DNA from: HNR sp040400085
GTDB lineage: Bacteria > Actinomycetota > Actinomycetes > Actinomycetales > Microbacteriaceae
Direction of reading: 5' to 3'
Assembly: GCA_040400085.1 (NCBI GenBank)
Contig: JBBAQX010000019.1
Coordinates: 11,809-75,808, forward strand
DNA: 64,000 nucleotides
The notes beneath the pieces were generated by a model. The model did no database searches. It worked only from the letters and a program-made list of their open reading frames with translations, and was not told the DNA's origin. How positions within the stretch are numbered: position 1 is the first letter of the stretch; each line of letters begins with the position of its first letter. The translations under genes were made by a program, and so were the position numbers. Shown here one piece after another: positions 51,042-59,613 of this stretch.

Positions 51042-51057
51042 TCGAATCTATGTTCGA
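51042..51057. promoter_or_regulatory. Near-perfect LexA (SOS) box before the dnaE-like gene
   Basis: TCGAATCTATGTTCGA: palindromic half-sites TCGAAT/GTTCGA around a 4-bp spacer, one mismatch to TCGAAC-N4-GTTCGA. It is the best LexA box in the window, 18-33 bp upstream of the start codon. Confidence 0.8.
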
Positions 51058-51089
51058 CTATTGAGTGTAGCCTGTATGGTCGAGAATCG

Positions 51090-52454
51090 CTACCGTGGAG
51101 CGTCGCGCGAGGTCGCCTCGCTGTCCCGCGGCGTCTCTGGCCGGATAATCATCTCCGGCGCACGGCACACCAGCAGCCAGGTAGGGAGAAGTGCCAAGCA
51201 GAGAAGGGAAAGTACCGCGGCGCTTCCTGTGAGGGCAACAGCAACAAAGATCGCCAGCCATCCTTCTCTCGCGATTGCCATGGTTACCCCAAAAACGCCT
51301 GCAGCTAGTGCCACCGCTAGCGGAATGTCTGGAAAGAGCGCGTTCGCGAACATTCCGAAAGCTGCGCCGAGGAAGATGGCGGGGAAAATTCGTCCGCCCC
51401 GAAAACCTGCTGACGCAGAAATAACAAGGGCAGCCAATTTGAGACCCAATATGCTCAGCAAAATAGCGGGCGTTAGGTGTTCTCGGTCGTTCAGGAGCTC
51501 GCCGATCTGGTCTGAACCCTTAAAAAGGGTGAGCGGGCCGCCGATTGCTCCCACCACCCCGAGTGTTACCCCGCCGAGGATTGACATAATAAGGGGATTG
51601 GAGATGGCATGGAACCAGCGATGCGTGTGTGGAAAGAGGGCAACCGCTACTAAGCCACAGCAGGCGGCAAGTACGCTGATGAGAGCAGCGCTCAGAAAGT
51701 CCACGGCGGTCGGGTCACTAAAATCAGGTACCTGCGCGGTCAGGCTGGTGTCGTTCAGAAGAGTCATGGTGAGTGCCCCGGTTGTGGCGGAGACCATGGG
51801 CACAAACAGTCGATCCCAGAGGGAGCCATCAGCGGCCCGAGCGTTTTTGGCGGTAGCGAGAACCCCAGTGAAGATGAGCGCGGCCGCCAGCGGGCTCCCA
51901 AACAACGCCCCGATGGTGCCGGCCGCCGCGGTAATGACAACTAACTCGCGAGGGAACCGCGGCATGATTCGTGCGATGAGCGCAACGAGGACTCCGGCAT
52001 TAATCGCTACGATAGGGCTCTCCGGCCCGAGGCTGACACCGCCGGCGAGCGTGAGCGTGGTAACTATGGCAAGTGAAGGGAGTGCTGACAGCGGGAGCGG
52101 TGGTGCGATGAGTTCCGTCGTGGCTGAGTCGCGTCCCCCGTGGCCGGGCATGAGCCAGAGCACAAGGCCGCAGAGGAGTCCGGTTGTACTCAGAACGCTA
52201 AATATCCAGAGGGAAGAGTCGGGGTCTACCCCCAGGAATTCAGGAATATCTCGCCACCAACTTGCCTCTAGGAGGGCAGCGAGTTCTTCGATTCCTGCCA
52301 GGATCAGCGCCGAGACGACACCGATGAGAGCCGCAGGTATGCTCAGCTTCGCGAGGAGCGAGCGGCTCGGTCCACTGTGTGCGCTGCTGGACGCTGGTTT
52401 CGTGGAAGCGTCCTCGTCCGTTCCTGAGCGATCAGAGTCAGCATCATGCGTCAT
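51090..52454 (-). CDS. ClC-family chloride channel/antiporter
   Basis: 454 residues with about ten hydrophobic helices. Selectivity-filter motifs GVSLGPESPIVAI (equivalent of GREGP, gating Glu kept), ALFGSPLAAALIFTGV and FRGGRIFPAIFLGAAFG are visible; the first GSGIP motif is degenerate. Soluble acidic N terminus of about 30 residues. ATG 52454. Lies between the SRAP gene (16 bp upstream) and the dnaE-like gene, all on the minus strand. Confidence 0.88.
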   Translation of the reverse strand: MTHDADSDRSGTDEDASTKPASSSAHSGPSRSLLAKLSIPAALIGVVSALILAGIEELAALLEASWWRDIPEFLGVDPDSSLWIFSVLSTTGLLCGLVLWLMPGHGGRDSATTELIAPPLPLSALPSLAIVTTLTLAGGVSLGPESPIVAINAGVLVALIARIMPRFPRELVVITAAAGTIGALFGSPLAAALIFTGVLATAKNARAADGSLWDRLFVPMVSATTGALTMTLLNDTSLTAQVPDFSDPTAVDFLSAALISVLAACCGLVAVALFPHTHRWFHAISNPLIMSILGGVTLGVVGAIGGPLTLFKGSDQIGELLNDREHLTPAILLSILGLKLAALVISASAGFRGGRIFPAIFLGAAFGMFANALFPDIPLAVALAAGVFGVTMAIAREGWLAIFVAVALTGSAAVLSLLCLALLPTWLLVCRAPEMIIRPETPRDSEATSRDAPR

Positions 52455-52470
52455 GCAGATATTTTCGCAG

Positions 52471-53301
52471 CTAAGGGTCTATTGAGTGGGATGTTCCGTG
52501 CGAGTCTCCGTAAACTGTTCCGGATGAGCGAATGGGCGCGAGGAGCTCCGGCCCATTGCCCCGGAGCGGTGGCACCTCGTAGTAGCCCAGGTGATCGGCG
52601 ACCGATTGGGTGGAGGCGACCGCGGCATCCATAAGTAATTGATCCCCCGTCGCGTAGGGGGCGAGCCAGGCGTCCCACATCTGCGGGGGCAGGATGATCG
52701 GCGACCGGTCATGAATGTGAGAAAGTCGTGGCACGGCCGGCATCGTGAGAATCGTGGCAGAGAGCACCCAGCGGGCGGGATCCTCTGGGTCAGCAGCGGG
52801 GTCTACCCACCACGAATATAGCCCGGCGAAGGCGAGAACGATCCCGTCCTGCTCGGGGTAGATATAGTAGGGATGCTTCAGGGAATCTTCGTCTGTGAGC
52901 CACTCGTAATAGCCGTCCACCGGGATCAGGCAGCGCTTCTGTGCCACGGATGCTCGGAAGGCTGGTTTTTGTGCTGCCGTTTCCGATCTCGCGTTGAACG
53001 TGGGGTAGGGGAGTTTTCGTTCCTTCGCGAAAGGGGGAATGAGCGACCATCTCGCGCTCGCAACTCGCCTTATCCGGGGTCGTGCTTCGTCGTCGCGCCA
53101 TGCGTTTGTGCTGGTATGGTGCGCCTCGACAGGGACTGCGCTGGCGGTAGCCGGATCGGGAGGGGGCGTATCGACGATTATTCTGATCTGATCGGTTGGT
53201 CGAACGTTGTAGTTTGGTCCGGGTAGGTCGCCTGAGGGAGTCATCGAACCGAACATCACGGTATGCGCTACGCCCTCGCCTTGGACCAGTCTTCCGCACA
53301 T
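52471..53301 (-). CDS. SRAP domain protein (HMCES/YedK, SOS response-associated)
   Basis: 276 residues. MCGRLVQ fixes the start at 53301, since Cys2 must become N-terminal to form the thiazolidine crosslink with abasic sites. FNARSETAAQKPAFR, RCLIPVDGYYEW and IHDRSPIIL carry the conserved Asn, Glu and His. Protects abasic sites in single-stranded DNA. A TATGAT box (53308-53313, minus strand) ends 6 nt before the start, a leaderless pattern; no convincing LexA box of its own. Confidence 0.94.
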   Translation of the reverse strand: MCGRLVQGEGVAHTVMFGSMTPSGDLPGPNYNVRPTDQIRIIVDTPPPDPATASAVPVEAHHTSTNAWRDDEARPRIRRVASARWSLIPPFAKERKLPYPTFNARSETAAQKPAFRASVAQKRCLIPVDGYYEWLTDEDSLKHPYYIYPEQDGIVLAFAGLYSWWVDPAADPEDPARWVLSATILTMPAVPRLSHIHDRSPIILPPQMWDAWLAPYATGDQLLMDAAVASTQSVADHLGYYEVPPLRGNGPELLAPIRSSGTVYGDSHGTSHSIDP

Positions 53302-53407
53302 ACTTGAATCATAATCCCGACGCAGTACAACAGCAGATTCTCCTGTCAGTGGTTCGTGTTTGACTTTCTGCAACGTGCCCACACCCGCTGAATATTGAGG
53401 AGACGGT

Positions 53408-53725
53408 ATGAGTGAAAAATCGGATGAAAGAGAAGCGGACGCCTGCCCCGAATGGTGCGTTGGCGCACATTCAGAAAACGACGAAGGACATGTGAGCTCA
53501 ACTGTGATTGTGCCCGTTGTTGCAGCTCGCGGCGTAGACGGATTCGGGGCGCAGCCAGTTGAGTGCGAGATAACTATGTTTCAGCATAGAGAATCACCGG
53601 AGGAATGGGTTTACATTGGCTGGGGATCAACTTCTACGCACGGACTCGGAATTGAGGTTTCTCGGGAGAGCGCATACCGGTTGGCCTGCGCGCTGACTGG
53701 ATTCCTGAGAGAGATCGGAGGATAG
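53408..53725 (+). CDS. DUF6907-like small actinobacterial protein
   Basis: 105 residues. CPEWCVGAHSE at the N terminus and the end GIEVSRESAYRLACALTGFL, with EWVYIGWGSTSTHGL in the middle, match a family of unknown function common in actinobacteria (DUF6907-like). Two Cys plus a His suggest a small metal site. Divergent from the SRAP gene by 106 bp. Confidence 0.7.
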   Translation: MSEKSDEREADACPEWCVGAHSENDEGHVSSTVIVPVVAARGVDGFGAQPVECEITMFQHRESPEEWVYIGWGSTSTHGLGIEVSRESAYRLACALTGFLREIGG

Positions 53726-53749
53726 CGCGCACAGGGCTGGCATCGCCAG

Positions 53750-53770
53750 GCTAGCCTAGCGTAGGCTAGC
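53750..53770. repeat. 9-bp inverted repeat
   Basis: GCTAGCCTA (53750-53758) and TAGGCTAGC (53762-53770) with a 3-nt loop, downstream of the DUF6907-like gene; terminator or operator possible. Confidence 0.5.
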
Positions 53771-53800
53771 TGCACGGCTACGAGCGGGAGGAGGCGCAAC

Positions 53801-54085
53801 ATGCTTGCACAGTTCAGTGCTTTTTGGCATGTTGTTGTCTCCTTTGCTCAGGCTTTTATCTCAGCACAGATCCCGGCCGAGTTGGTAACAACGGGACTTC
53901 TCGGGCTCGTTGTTATCACGCTCGCCTTCTTCGTGATTACTGTCGCTGGTACTCAAGGTATTGCAATTTCGATAGCGGTGCGAAGCCGTATTCGTCACCT
54001 TTCGGGTGCCTTTAGACTGCCCGATCAGAGCCATCCGAATGCCGCCGGAAAGATTCGCTCTCGAGCGCCAGCCCGAGTCCTCTGA
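53801..54085 (+). CDS. DUF6412-like small membrane protein
   Basis: 94 residues: hydrophobic N-terminal half with likely two helices (FWHVVVSFAQAFISA and TTGLLGLVVITLAFFVITVAG), then a basic tail with RHLSGAFRLPDQSHPNAAGKIRSRAP. A short protein of this kind often lies just before a second yidC in Microbacteriaceae, as here. ATG 53801 with GGGAGGAGG upstream. Function unknown. Confidence 0.75.
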   Translation: MLAQFSAFWHVVVSFAQAFISAQIPAELVTTGLLGLVVITLAFFVITVAGTQGIAISIAVRSRIRHLSGAFRLPDQSHPNAAGKIRSRAPARVL

Positions 54086-54253
54086 TCGCTTTCCTCGGCT
54101 ACGCTTAACCATTTTTTCTGTGCGCATGTTTTCGTGAGCATTATTCGTTCTACTTTCTGCCACGCGCAATCGTGATGTGCCGGAACCCTAAGCCTGCCGG
54201 TGCAATGCGATCGTACGGTTCATTTTCCGTTCGAACGTGAAGGACTCATAATC

Positions 54254-55042
54254 ATGGATTTTTATTCTTTTGGGCCAATCGCCCTCTTGCTAGACGGCGC
54301 CTATTGGGTGGTTATCCGGCTCCAAGAATTCGTATACCCGGTCGCGGGGGAAGCGAGCGCCGCGCTCGCAGTCGTGTTGCTCACTATTTTGGTGCGCATT
54401 GCCCTTATCCCGGTGGGGCGATCCCAGATGAAGGCGGAGATTTCGCGGCGTAAGCTGGCCCCGCATCTTGCCGAGTTGCAACGAAAGTATGGCAAGAATA
54501 AGGAGGCCTTGCAGCGAAAAACGATGGAATTGTACAAGCAAGAAAAGGCATCCCCTCTCGCGGGATGTCTGCCCCTCTTGTTGCAGATCCCCGTGCTCTC
54601 CGCTATTTACGGGCTGTTCGTGAAAACAGAAATTCACGGCGCGCCTAATCAGCTGCTTCAGGCCACGCTCGGTGGTCTTCCCCTGAGCTCGAACCTTCCC
54701 TCGCTTCTTGCTGGGGGTAACGTGTGGCCGCGGGTTGCGTTGTATCTTGTGTTGCTGGGATTCATGGTGCTGATCGCGGAGCTGCAGCGCCGCTTTGTGG
54801 CCGTCGCGTCTAAATATGCCGTCACGCCGGAAACGAAGCCGGTGTCCACTCCTGTGCCCCCGGGCGCTCCGGCGATACCCGATATGACGCGGATGCTGGC
54901 GATTCTCAAATGGATGCCGTACCTCACGGTCGTCTTCGCCGCCTCGGTTCCCCTCGCCGCGGCCCTTTACCTGGCGGTTACGACGAGTTGGACCCTTGCC
55001 GAGCGTCTCATCCTGCGGCGAGTGCTGGGCCGAAGGAGTTAG
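54254..55042 (+). CDS. YidC/Oxa1-family membrane insertase (second copy type)
   Basis: 262 residues. Transmembrane segments and the helical hairpin PHLAELQRKYGKNKEALQRK, then GCLPLLLQIPVLSAIYGLF are YidC hallmarks. Standard actinobacterial YidC lies near the origin beside rnpA and is longer; this one, paired with the DUF6412-like gene, is a shorter paralogue. ATG 54254. Ends 5 bp before a convergent regulator. Confidence 0.88.
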   Translation: MDFYSFGPIALLLDGAYWVVIRLQEFVYPVAGEASAALAVVLLTILVRIALIPVGRSQMKAEISRRKLAPHLAELQRKYGKNKEALQRKTMELYKQEKASPLAGCLPLLLQIPVLSAIYGLFVKTEIHGAPNQLLQATLGGLPLSSNLPSLLAGGNVWPRVALYLVLLGFMVLIAELQRRFVAVASKYAVTPETKPVSTPVPPGAPAIPDMTRMLAILKWMPYLTVVFAASVPLAAALYLAVTTSWTLAERLILRRVLGRRS

Positions 55043-55047
55043 GTGCG

Positions 55048-55632
55048 CTAGGGTTCCCGTGTATGTGCCCGAACGTGCATCCGCTCGCCCTGCTTGCCGA
55101 AAAGACTGAGGATCTCTGTCGTGCCCTTCCCTGTAGACCCGAACCAGTGTGGCGTTTCGGTGGGGAACTCGGCGGCTTCCCCCTGACTCAATATGAGATC
55201 GTGCGTTCCCAGGACTAGCCTCAACTTACCTGAGAGTACGTAGAGCCATTCGTGTCCTGGGTGGGTGCGCGGATGCGGAACGTTCTCGGTGGTTGGGATA
55301 GTGATTTTGTATGCTCGCGGTTCGGTCTGTTGGAGGGTGAGCGGGGCGATCATCCGTCCATTGATCCTGCGCGGTACGCTGCGGATTCGAGGGTCGCCGA
55401 TGTGAGGGGCCGCGACGATCTCGTCGAGCGAAACGTTCAGGGCTGCGGCGACGGGTAAGAGGAGTTCCAGGCTGGGCTTGCGGCTGCCTGATTCCAACCG
55501 CGAGAGCGTGCTGGTGGAGATCCCGGTTGCGGTGCTCAGCTCTGCGAGCGTGATGTTCTTGGTGTCGCGCAGGCGGCGCAGGCGGGGAGCGACCTGTTCG
55601 ATCGCAGAGTCGATGGCGGGTTGGGCATTCAT
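55048..55632 (-). CDS. XRE-cupin transcriptional regulator
   Basis: 194 residues: HTH_3 domain (LRRLRDTKNITLAELS, ISTSTLSRLESGSRKPSLE) and C-terminal cupin_2 domain (HPGHEWLYVLSGKLRLVLG, EFPTETPHWFG). Divergent from the thioredoxin-reductase-like gene by 116 bp, a pairing that suggests it controls that gene and senses a small molecule in its cupin. Confidence 0.92.
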   Translation of the reverse strand: MNAQPAIDSAIEQVAPRLRRLRDTKNITLAELSTATGISTSTLSRLESGSRKPSLELLLPVAAALNVSLDEIVAAPHIGDPRIRSVPRRINGRMIAPLTLQQTEPRAYKITIPTTENVPHPRTHPGHEWLYVLSGKLRLVLGTHDLILSQGEAAEFPTETPHWFGSTGKGTTEILSLFGKQGERMHVRAHTREP

Positions 55633-55748
55633 GGGTGATAACTCTACGCGCGTGTCCCTGTTTTGGCAATAATGTTTGCTGTTTTAGATAAAGGATGGCA
55701 CCGTAAAGAGTCGCAATTATGATTCGTGACGATTGAAAGGTGGTAATC

Positions 55749-56675
55749 GTGGAAAAGGGTTATGACATAGTCGTGGTTGGGGGTGGTGCAGCCGGGCTGA
55801 GCGCCGCAACCGTGCTCGCTCGTGCCCAAGCGGATGTTCTCGTGGTGGATTCGGGGGAGCCGAGGAATGCTCCCGCAAAGCATATGCACGGTTTTCTGTC
55901 GCGAGAGGGGATGCCGCCGCCTGAGCTGCTGCGAATCGCCCGCGAAGACGTAATTCGCTATGGTGCACGGATCGTGCACACGCGAGTATCCTCCGCTGAA
56001 ATAATACGCGAGACGGGCGACGAACAAAGCTTTATGTTCCGGTTGGCCGACAATAGCGTCCTGGAGTCGAGGGCAGTCCTGGTGGCCGCTGGGCTCGTCG
56101 ACATTGTGCCGGAGATCCCCGGGGTACGAGAGTTGTGGGGCTCTGATGTTCATCACTGCCCACATTGTCACGGATACGAGGTGCGGGGGAGTCGGATCGC
56201 AGTTATCGGTGGTGATAACCGAGCCTTGTCGGTTCATCAGGCCGGGTTGCTGCGCAGGTATAGCGCGGATGTGCAATTCTTTCCCCGCGCTATTGAGCTG
56301 ACCGCTGAGGAACGTCGGCAGCTCACCTCGTTCGGTGTCGAAGTGATCGATGGAGATGTGAGCGCGTTACGAGTGAAGGATGGGCGTCTTTCCGGTGTCG
56401 TGCATGGCGACGGGTCTCTGAGTGCCAGGGATGCTGTCTTCGTGGGTCCGATTCCGAAGCCGCGAGATGATCTATTGCGGATGCTGGGATGCGAGAGGCA
56501 CGAGGCGACCGGTTTCATCAGGGTCGATAGTTCGGGAGCGACGAGTGTTCCCGGGGTCTGGGCAGCAGGAAACGTTGTGAACTCGAGGGCACAGGTCATC
56601 ACGGCCGCAGGCGAAGGCTCAGCGGTTGGTATCGCGATAACGGGATGGCTGCTCGAGAAGGATCTTCGCAGCTAA
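55749..56675 (+). CDS. Thioredoxin-reductase-like FAD/NAD(P)H oxidoreductase
   Basis: 308 residues. FAD motif DIVVVGGGAAGLSAA, redox-active CPHCHGYE, NADPH-type loop IAVIGGDNRAL and the C-terminal FAD motif VPGVWAAGNVVN. Homologous to thioredoxin reductases but with CPHC instead of CATC, a group often not reducing thioredoxin. GTG 55749 with AAAGGTGG before it is chosen over GTG 55740. Likely regulated by the divergent XRE-cupin gene. Confidence 0.88.
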   Translation: MEKGYDIVVVGGGAAGLSAATVLARAQADVLVVDSGEPRNAPAKHMHGFLSREGMPPPELLRIAREDVIRYGARIVHTRVSSAEIIRETGDEQSFMFRLADNSVLESRAVLVAAGLVDIVPEIPGVRELWGSDVHHCPHCHGYEVRGSRIAVIGGDNRALSVHQAGLLRRYSADVQFFPRAIELTAEERRQLTSFGVEVIDGDVSALRVKDGRLSGVVHGDGSLSARDAVFVGPIPKPRDDLLRMLGCERHEATGFIRVDSSGATSVPGVWAAGNVVNSRAQVITAAGEGSAVGIAITGWLLEKDLRS

Positions 56676-56705
56676 CCCACAGCCCCGAATTGGAAAGATA
56701 GATGA

Positions 56706-57389
56706 ATGACAGGTGAACATCGGCGGAAAATTCCGCGAGCACTCATCCTCGTGCTCCTGGGGATCTTCGGCTGTGTCGCCGTCCTCCTGATGGTTCTGAG
56801 CAATTCGGGGTTAGCTCTTCTCGACAAGCCACTATGGGGCTGGTTTGTTGAGAATAGGGGAGAGCCCGTGACGAGCATCCTCACGGCGGTGACGACCGTC
56901 ACTGAGCCAAACGCCATGGTCGCGATCGGTGCTCTGACCGCCGTGCTTTTGTGGTGGCGCACCAGAAGCTTGAGGGCACCTGTCCTACTCCTCGTAACGA
57001 TGCTAGCCGGGGTTGGCACGTCGACGTTGGTGAAGCATCTGGTTAATCGCATCCGCCCGCCGGCCGATTTCATGATGCTTGGTGCAGACTCGTCGCCGTC
57101 CTTTCCATCGGGACATACGCTCGGAATCGCAGTATTTTTGCTCGTCTTGGGTTATCTCTATTGCTCACGAGGCAGGGTCGGTGCTCGCAGTCTTGCGCTG
57201 ATGTGGGTCGTTTGGGCGTTCGTGGTCAGCCTGGTCGCAATAAGTCGCTTGTGCCTGGGCTATCACTGGTTGACGGATGTCTGCGCATCGATGCTGCTGT
57301 CGATTGCGTTCCTTGGCCTGGTGACGTTTCTGGATGCGCTGCTTTTTCGGCGGACACCTCGCAAGGGTGGAAAGACCCTGAACGCTTGA
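56706..57389 (+). CDS. PAP2-family membrane phosphatase
   Basis: 227 residues, five or six helices. The three acid-phosphatase motifs are present: KHLVNRIRPP, PSFPSGHT and SRLCLGYHWLTD. Candidate undecaprenyl-pyrophosphate or phosphatidylglycerophosphate phosphatase. ATG 56706, 30 bp after the oxidoreductase gene; followed by a terminator. Confidence 0.9.
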   Translation: MTGEHRRKIPRALILVLLGIFGCVAVLLMVLSNSGLALLDKPLWGWFVENRGEPVTSILTAVTTVTEPNAMVAIGALTAVLLWWRTRSLRAPVLLLVTMLAGVGTSTLVKHLVNRIRPPADFMMLGADSSPSFPSGHTLGIAVFLLVLGYLYCSRGRVGARSLALMWVVWAFVVSLVAISRLCLGYHWLTDVCASMLLSIAFLGLVTFLDALLFRRTPRKGGKTLNA

Positions 57390-57408
57390 CTTAGGTGAGA
57401 AAATGCAG

Positions 57409-57438
57409 AAGTCCCGGCCTAATATCAGGCCGGGACTT
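57409..57438. terminator. Terminator shared by PAP2 gene and tRNA-fMet copy 1
   Basis: AAGTCCCGGCCT (57409-57420) with AGGCCGGGACTT (57427-57438), 6-nt loop; T-rich in both directions. Confidence 0.82.
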
Positions 57439-57461
57439 CTGTGCCGCGATGCGACTCTTTG

Positions 57462-57535
57462 TTGCGGGGGCAGGATTTGAACCTACGACCTCCGGGTTAT
57501 GAGCCCGGCGAGCTACCGAACTGCTCCACCCCGCG
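57462..57535 (-). tRNA. Initiator tRNA-fMet (CAT), copy 1
   Basis: Cloverleaf reads on the minus strand with acceptor CGCGGGG/CCCCGCA: the first pair is C1:A72, unpaired, the hallmark of initiator tRNA. Anticodon stem has the GGG/CCC run around CTCATAA, T arm GTAGG-TTCAAAT-CCTGC, discriminator A. CCA is not encoded. Confidence 0.96.
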
Positions 57536-57595
57536 GCACAAGAACTTACTCTAGCACGGATTCGTGGGGTGAAATTACGCGCGCCCTGGACCTGG

Positions 57596-58861
57596 CTAAT
57601 AGCGAATCGCGTCGATGACCTTCACCCTCACCGCCACGAGCGCCGGGAGCAGCCCGGTCAGCGCGCCGAGAAGCGTCGCGATACCGATTCCTATGAGCGC
57701 TGCATCCACCGGGAAGGCAGGGAAATCGCTCACCTCACCGTTGGTCAACAGGTTCTCGACAATCGGGTTTTTGACAACAACGATGGAGGCCATCACTCCG
57801 ACAACACCGGCCACGAAAGTCGCAACGATACTTTCCATCATCACGCCGAAAAACACGCGGCTTGCGGTCGCACCAAAACTTCGCCGAATGCCGATCTCTC
57901 GAATCCGATGTTTGACGGTAACCATCGAAATATTGAGTAAGCTCAACCCGCCCAAAAGAAGTACAAGCCCTGCAATTCCAGACACTGCCACCTTAACGCT
58001 CTGTAGCGGATCGTAATCAAAGGACATCCAATCGGATCTAGCGATATCGACGGTGGCTCCTTCGCCAAGAGCCAAGCTCAGATCCCGTTTGATGAGCGTT
58101 CCGAGATCGTCAGAAATCTCGGGGGGTACCCAGGCGCTGAGCTGCGGAGGAATCGATCCGCCTCCGCCCGGTCCGCCTCCCATCGGATTGCCTCCTTGTA
58201 CATCGGCAGGCTGGCCTGGCTGAGCCTGTTTTATCGCCAGCAATGAATCCGTCAGCATATATGCGTTCGGAAGAGTATCCCACTCGCTCGATGGTGTTAT
58301 TCCAATAACGACTGCTACCGTATCTGGTTTGCCAAGAATCGTCACTGTCGGATGCGTGGCTATATCGGGTGACCCCAATTGTTGCCACATCGTTTCGTTA
58401 ATAACGAGGGCGGGTGCCAAGCGTTGGGCGTCTCCCTCCGTGAACCAGCTGCCCTGGGCGAGCTGAACCCGATACATCTCTCCATAGGCCGGATCCACTC
58501 CATTCACGCTGACATTCTGCGCGGCGCCCGTAAATTGAAACCGTAAGATTTCTCCTTGGATCAGGCGGCTCGAATAGCCGATGCTGTACCGATCCATCGT
58601 TGCGTCCCAGGCATCCATCAGCGCGGCTTGATCGATCTCACCCGCTTCGTTATAGGCGTAGACAGAAAGAGTAGCGGGGCGCCCGCTGCTTCGTTCATTC
58701 TGCTCCGTGATCGTTTGCTGCATCACAGAACCCAACGCGACAACGGTGGTGAGGGAAAACACCGCCAGCGCTACACCCACAAGCGAGAGCATCACACGGG
58801 TCTTGTGTATCCGAACCTCTTGCCACGCCTCAAGGACCGTTCCGACAAAGGACGAAATCAT
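57596..58861 (-). CDS. MacB-type ABC transporter permease (FtsX fold)
   Basis: 421 residues: N-terminal helix, a large extracytoplasmic MacB-core-like domain (about 45-290, with a Gly/Pro stretch GGNPMGGGPGGGGSIPPQ), then three helices including VTVKHRIREIGIRRSFGAT, the cytoplasmic loop typical of FtsX-like permeases. Start 58861 overlaps the ATPase stop by 4 bp. Mechanotransmission-type export, substrate unknown. Confidence 0.9.
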   Translation of the reverse strand: MISSFVGTVLEAWQEVRIHKTRVMLSLVGVALAVFSLTTVVALGSVMQQTITEQNERSSGRPATLSVYAYNEAGEIDQAALMDAWDATMDRYSIGYSSRLIQGEILRFQFTGAAQNVSVNGVDPAYGEMYRVQLAQGSWFTEGDAQRLAPALVINETMWQQLGSPDIATHPTVTILGKPDTVAVVIGITPSSEWDTLPNAYMLTDSLLAIKQAQPGQPADVQGGNPMGGGPGGGGSIPPQLSAWVPPEISDDLGTLIKRDLSLALGEGATVDIARSDWMSFDYDPLQSVKVAVSGIAGLVLLLGGLSLLNISMVTVKHRIREIGIRRSFGATASRVFFGVMMESIVATFVAGVVGVMASIVVVKNPIVENLLTNGEVSDFPAFPVDAALIGIGIATLLGALTGLLPALVAVRVKVIDAIRY

Positions 58862-59613
58862 GATTCGACTCCGTTCGGAATATCAGATCTATCCTCGGTA
58901 CTGATCGTGGCTACGGCTAACGTTGCTGAGGGGAGAGCCGGGTACAGGCATCCACCATCGAGAACGTAGTGTTGGCGGCCGAGCGCGGCGATTGCCGGAT
59001 CGTGAGTGATCGTGACCAGTGCGGCTCCGGTGCTGTGCGCGACCTCATCGATGAGGCTCATCACGGAACTGCCCGTCTCAATATCGAGCGCGCCAGTCGG
59101 CTCGTCAGCCAGGATCAGCCGTGGGCCGCGCACCAGCGACCGAGCAATCGCCACGCGCTGCTGTTCGCCGCCCGAAAGGCGGTCGGGCATATTCGCAAGT
59201 CGGTCACCGAGACCCACCCTCTCAAGCATCTCAGCTGCGATACGTTTTCGGTTCCAAAACTGCTTGCCGGATGAATACATGAGCGGCATCGTCACGTTTT
59301 CGAGCGCCGTACGACCCTCCAGAAGGTTGAATTGTTGAAACACGAAACCGATCTGAGCGCCACGAACCCGGTCGCGTTTAGCAGAGGAAAAGGAGTCGAC
59401 GGAGGCACCACAGAATTCGAGGAGCCCGCTGCTGGGAGCATCCAGGAGCCCAAGCATATTCAGCAGGGTAGATTTACCCGACCCGGAACGGCCGACGATA
59501 GAAATCCGATCGCCGGTCTCGACCGCTAAGTTGATATCGCTCAGGATGGTGAGCGCGCTGTCGTCGGGTAACCGCACAGTTTTGGTGATGTGTTCGAGTC
59601 GCAGGAGAGTCAT
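58858..59613 (-). CDS. ABC transporter ATP-binding protein (MacB/LolD type)
   Basis: 251 residues. Walker A GRSGSGKSTLLN, signature LSGGEQQRVAIARSL, Walker B LILADEPTGALD, H-loop TITHD. Overlaps both neighbours by 4 bp. Drives the permease encoded next. Confidence 0.94.
   Translation of the reverse strand: MTLLRLEHITKTVRLPDDSALTILSDINLAVETGDRISIVGRSGSGKSTLLNMLGLLDAPSSGLLEFCGASVDSFSSAKRDRVRGAQIGFVFQQFNLLEGRTALENVTMPLMYSSGKQFWNRKRIAAEMLERVGLGDRLANMPDRLSGGEQQRVAIARSLVRGPRLILADEPTGALDIETGSSVMSLIDEVAHSTGAALVTITHDPAIAALGRQHYVLDGGCLYPALPSATLAVATISTEDRSDIPNGVES

Noticed and set aside
51061..52485. Long plus-strand open frame opposite the ClC gene
   Set aside because: The minus strand encodes clear ClC motifs; the plus-strand frame gives low-complexity Arg/Ala/Ser sequence.
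53302..53407. LexA box before the SRAP gene
   Set aside because: A GGTTCG half-site occurs near 53350 but no matching second half; not counted as an SOS box.
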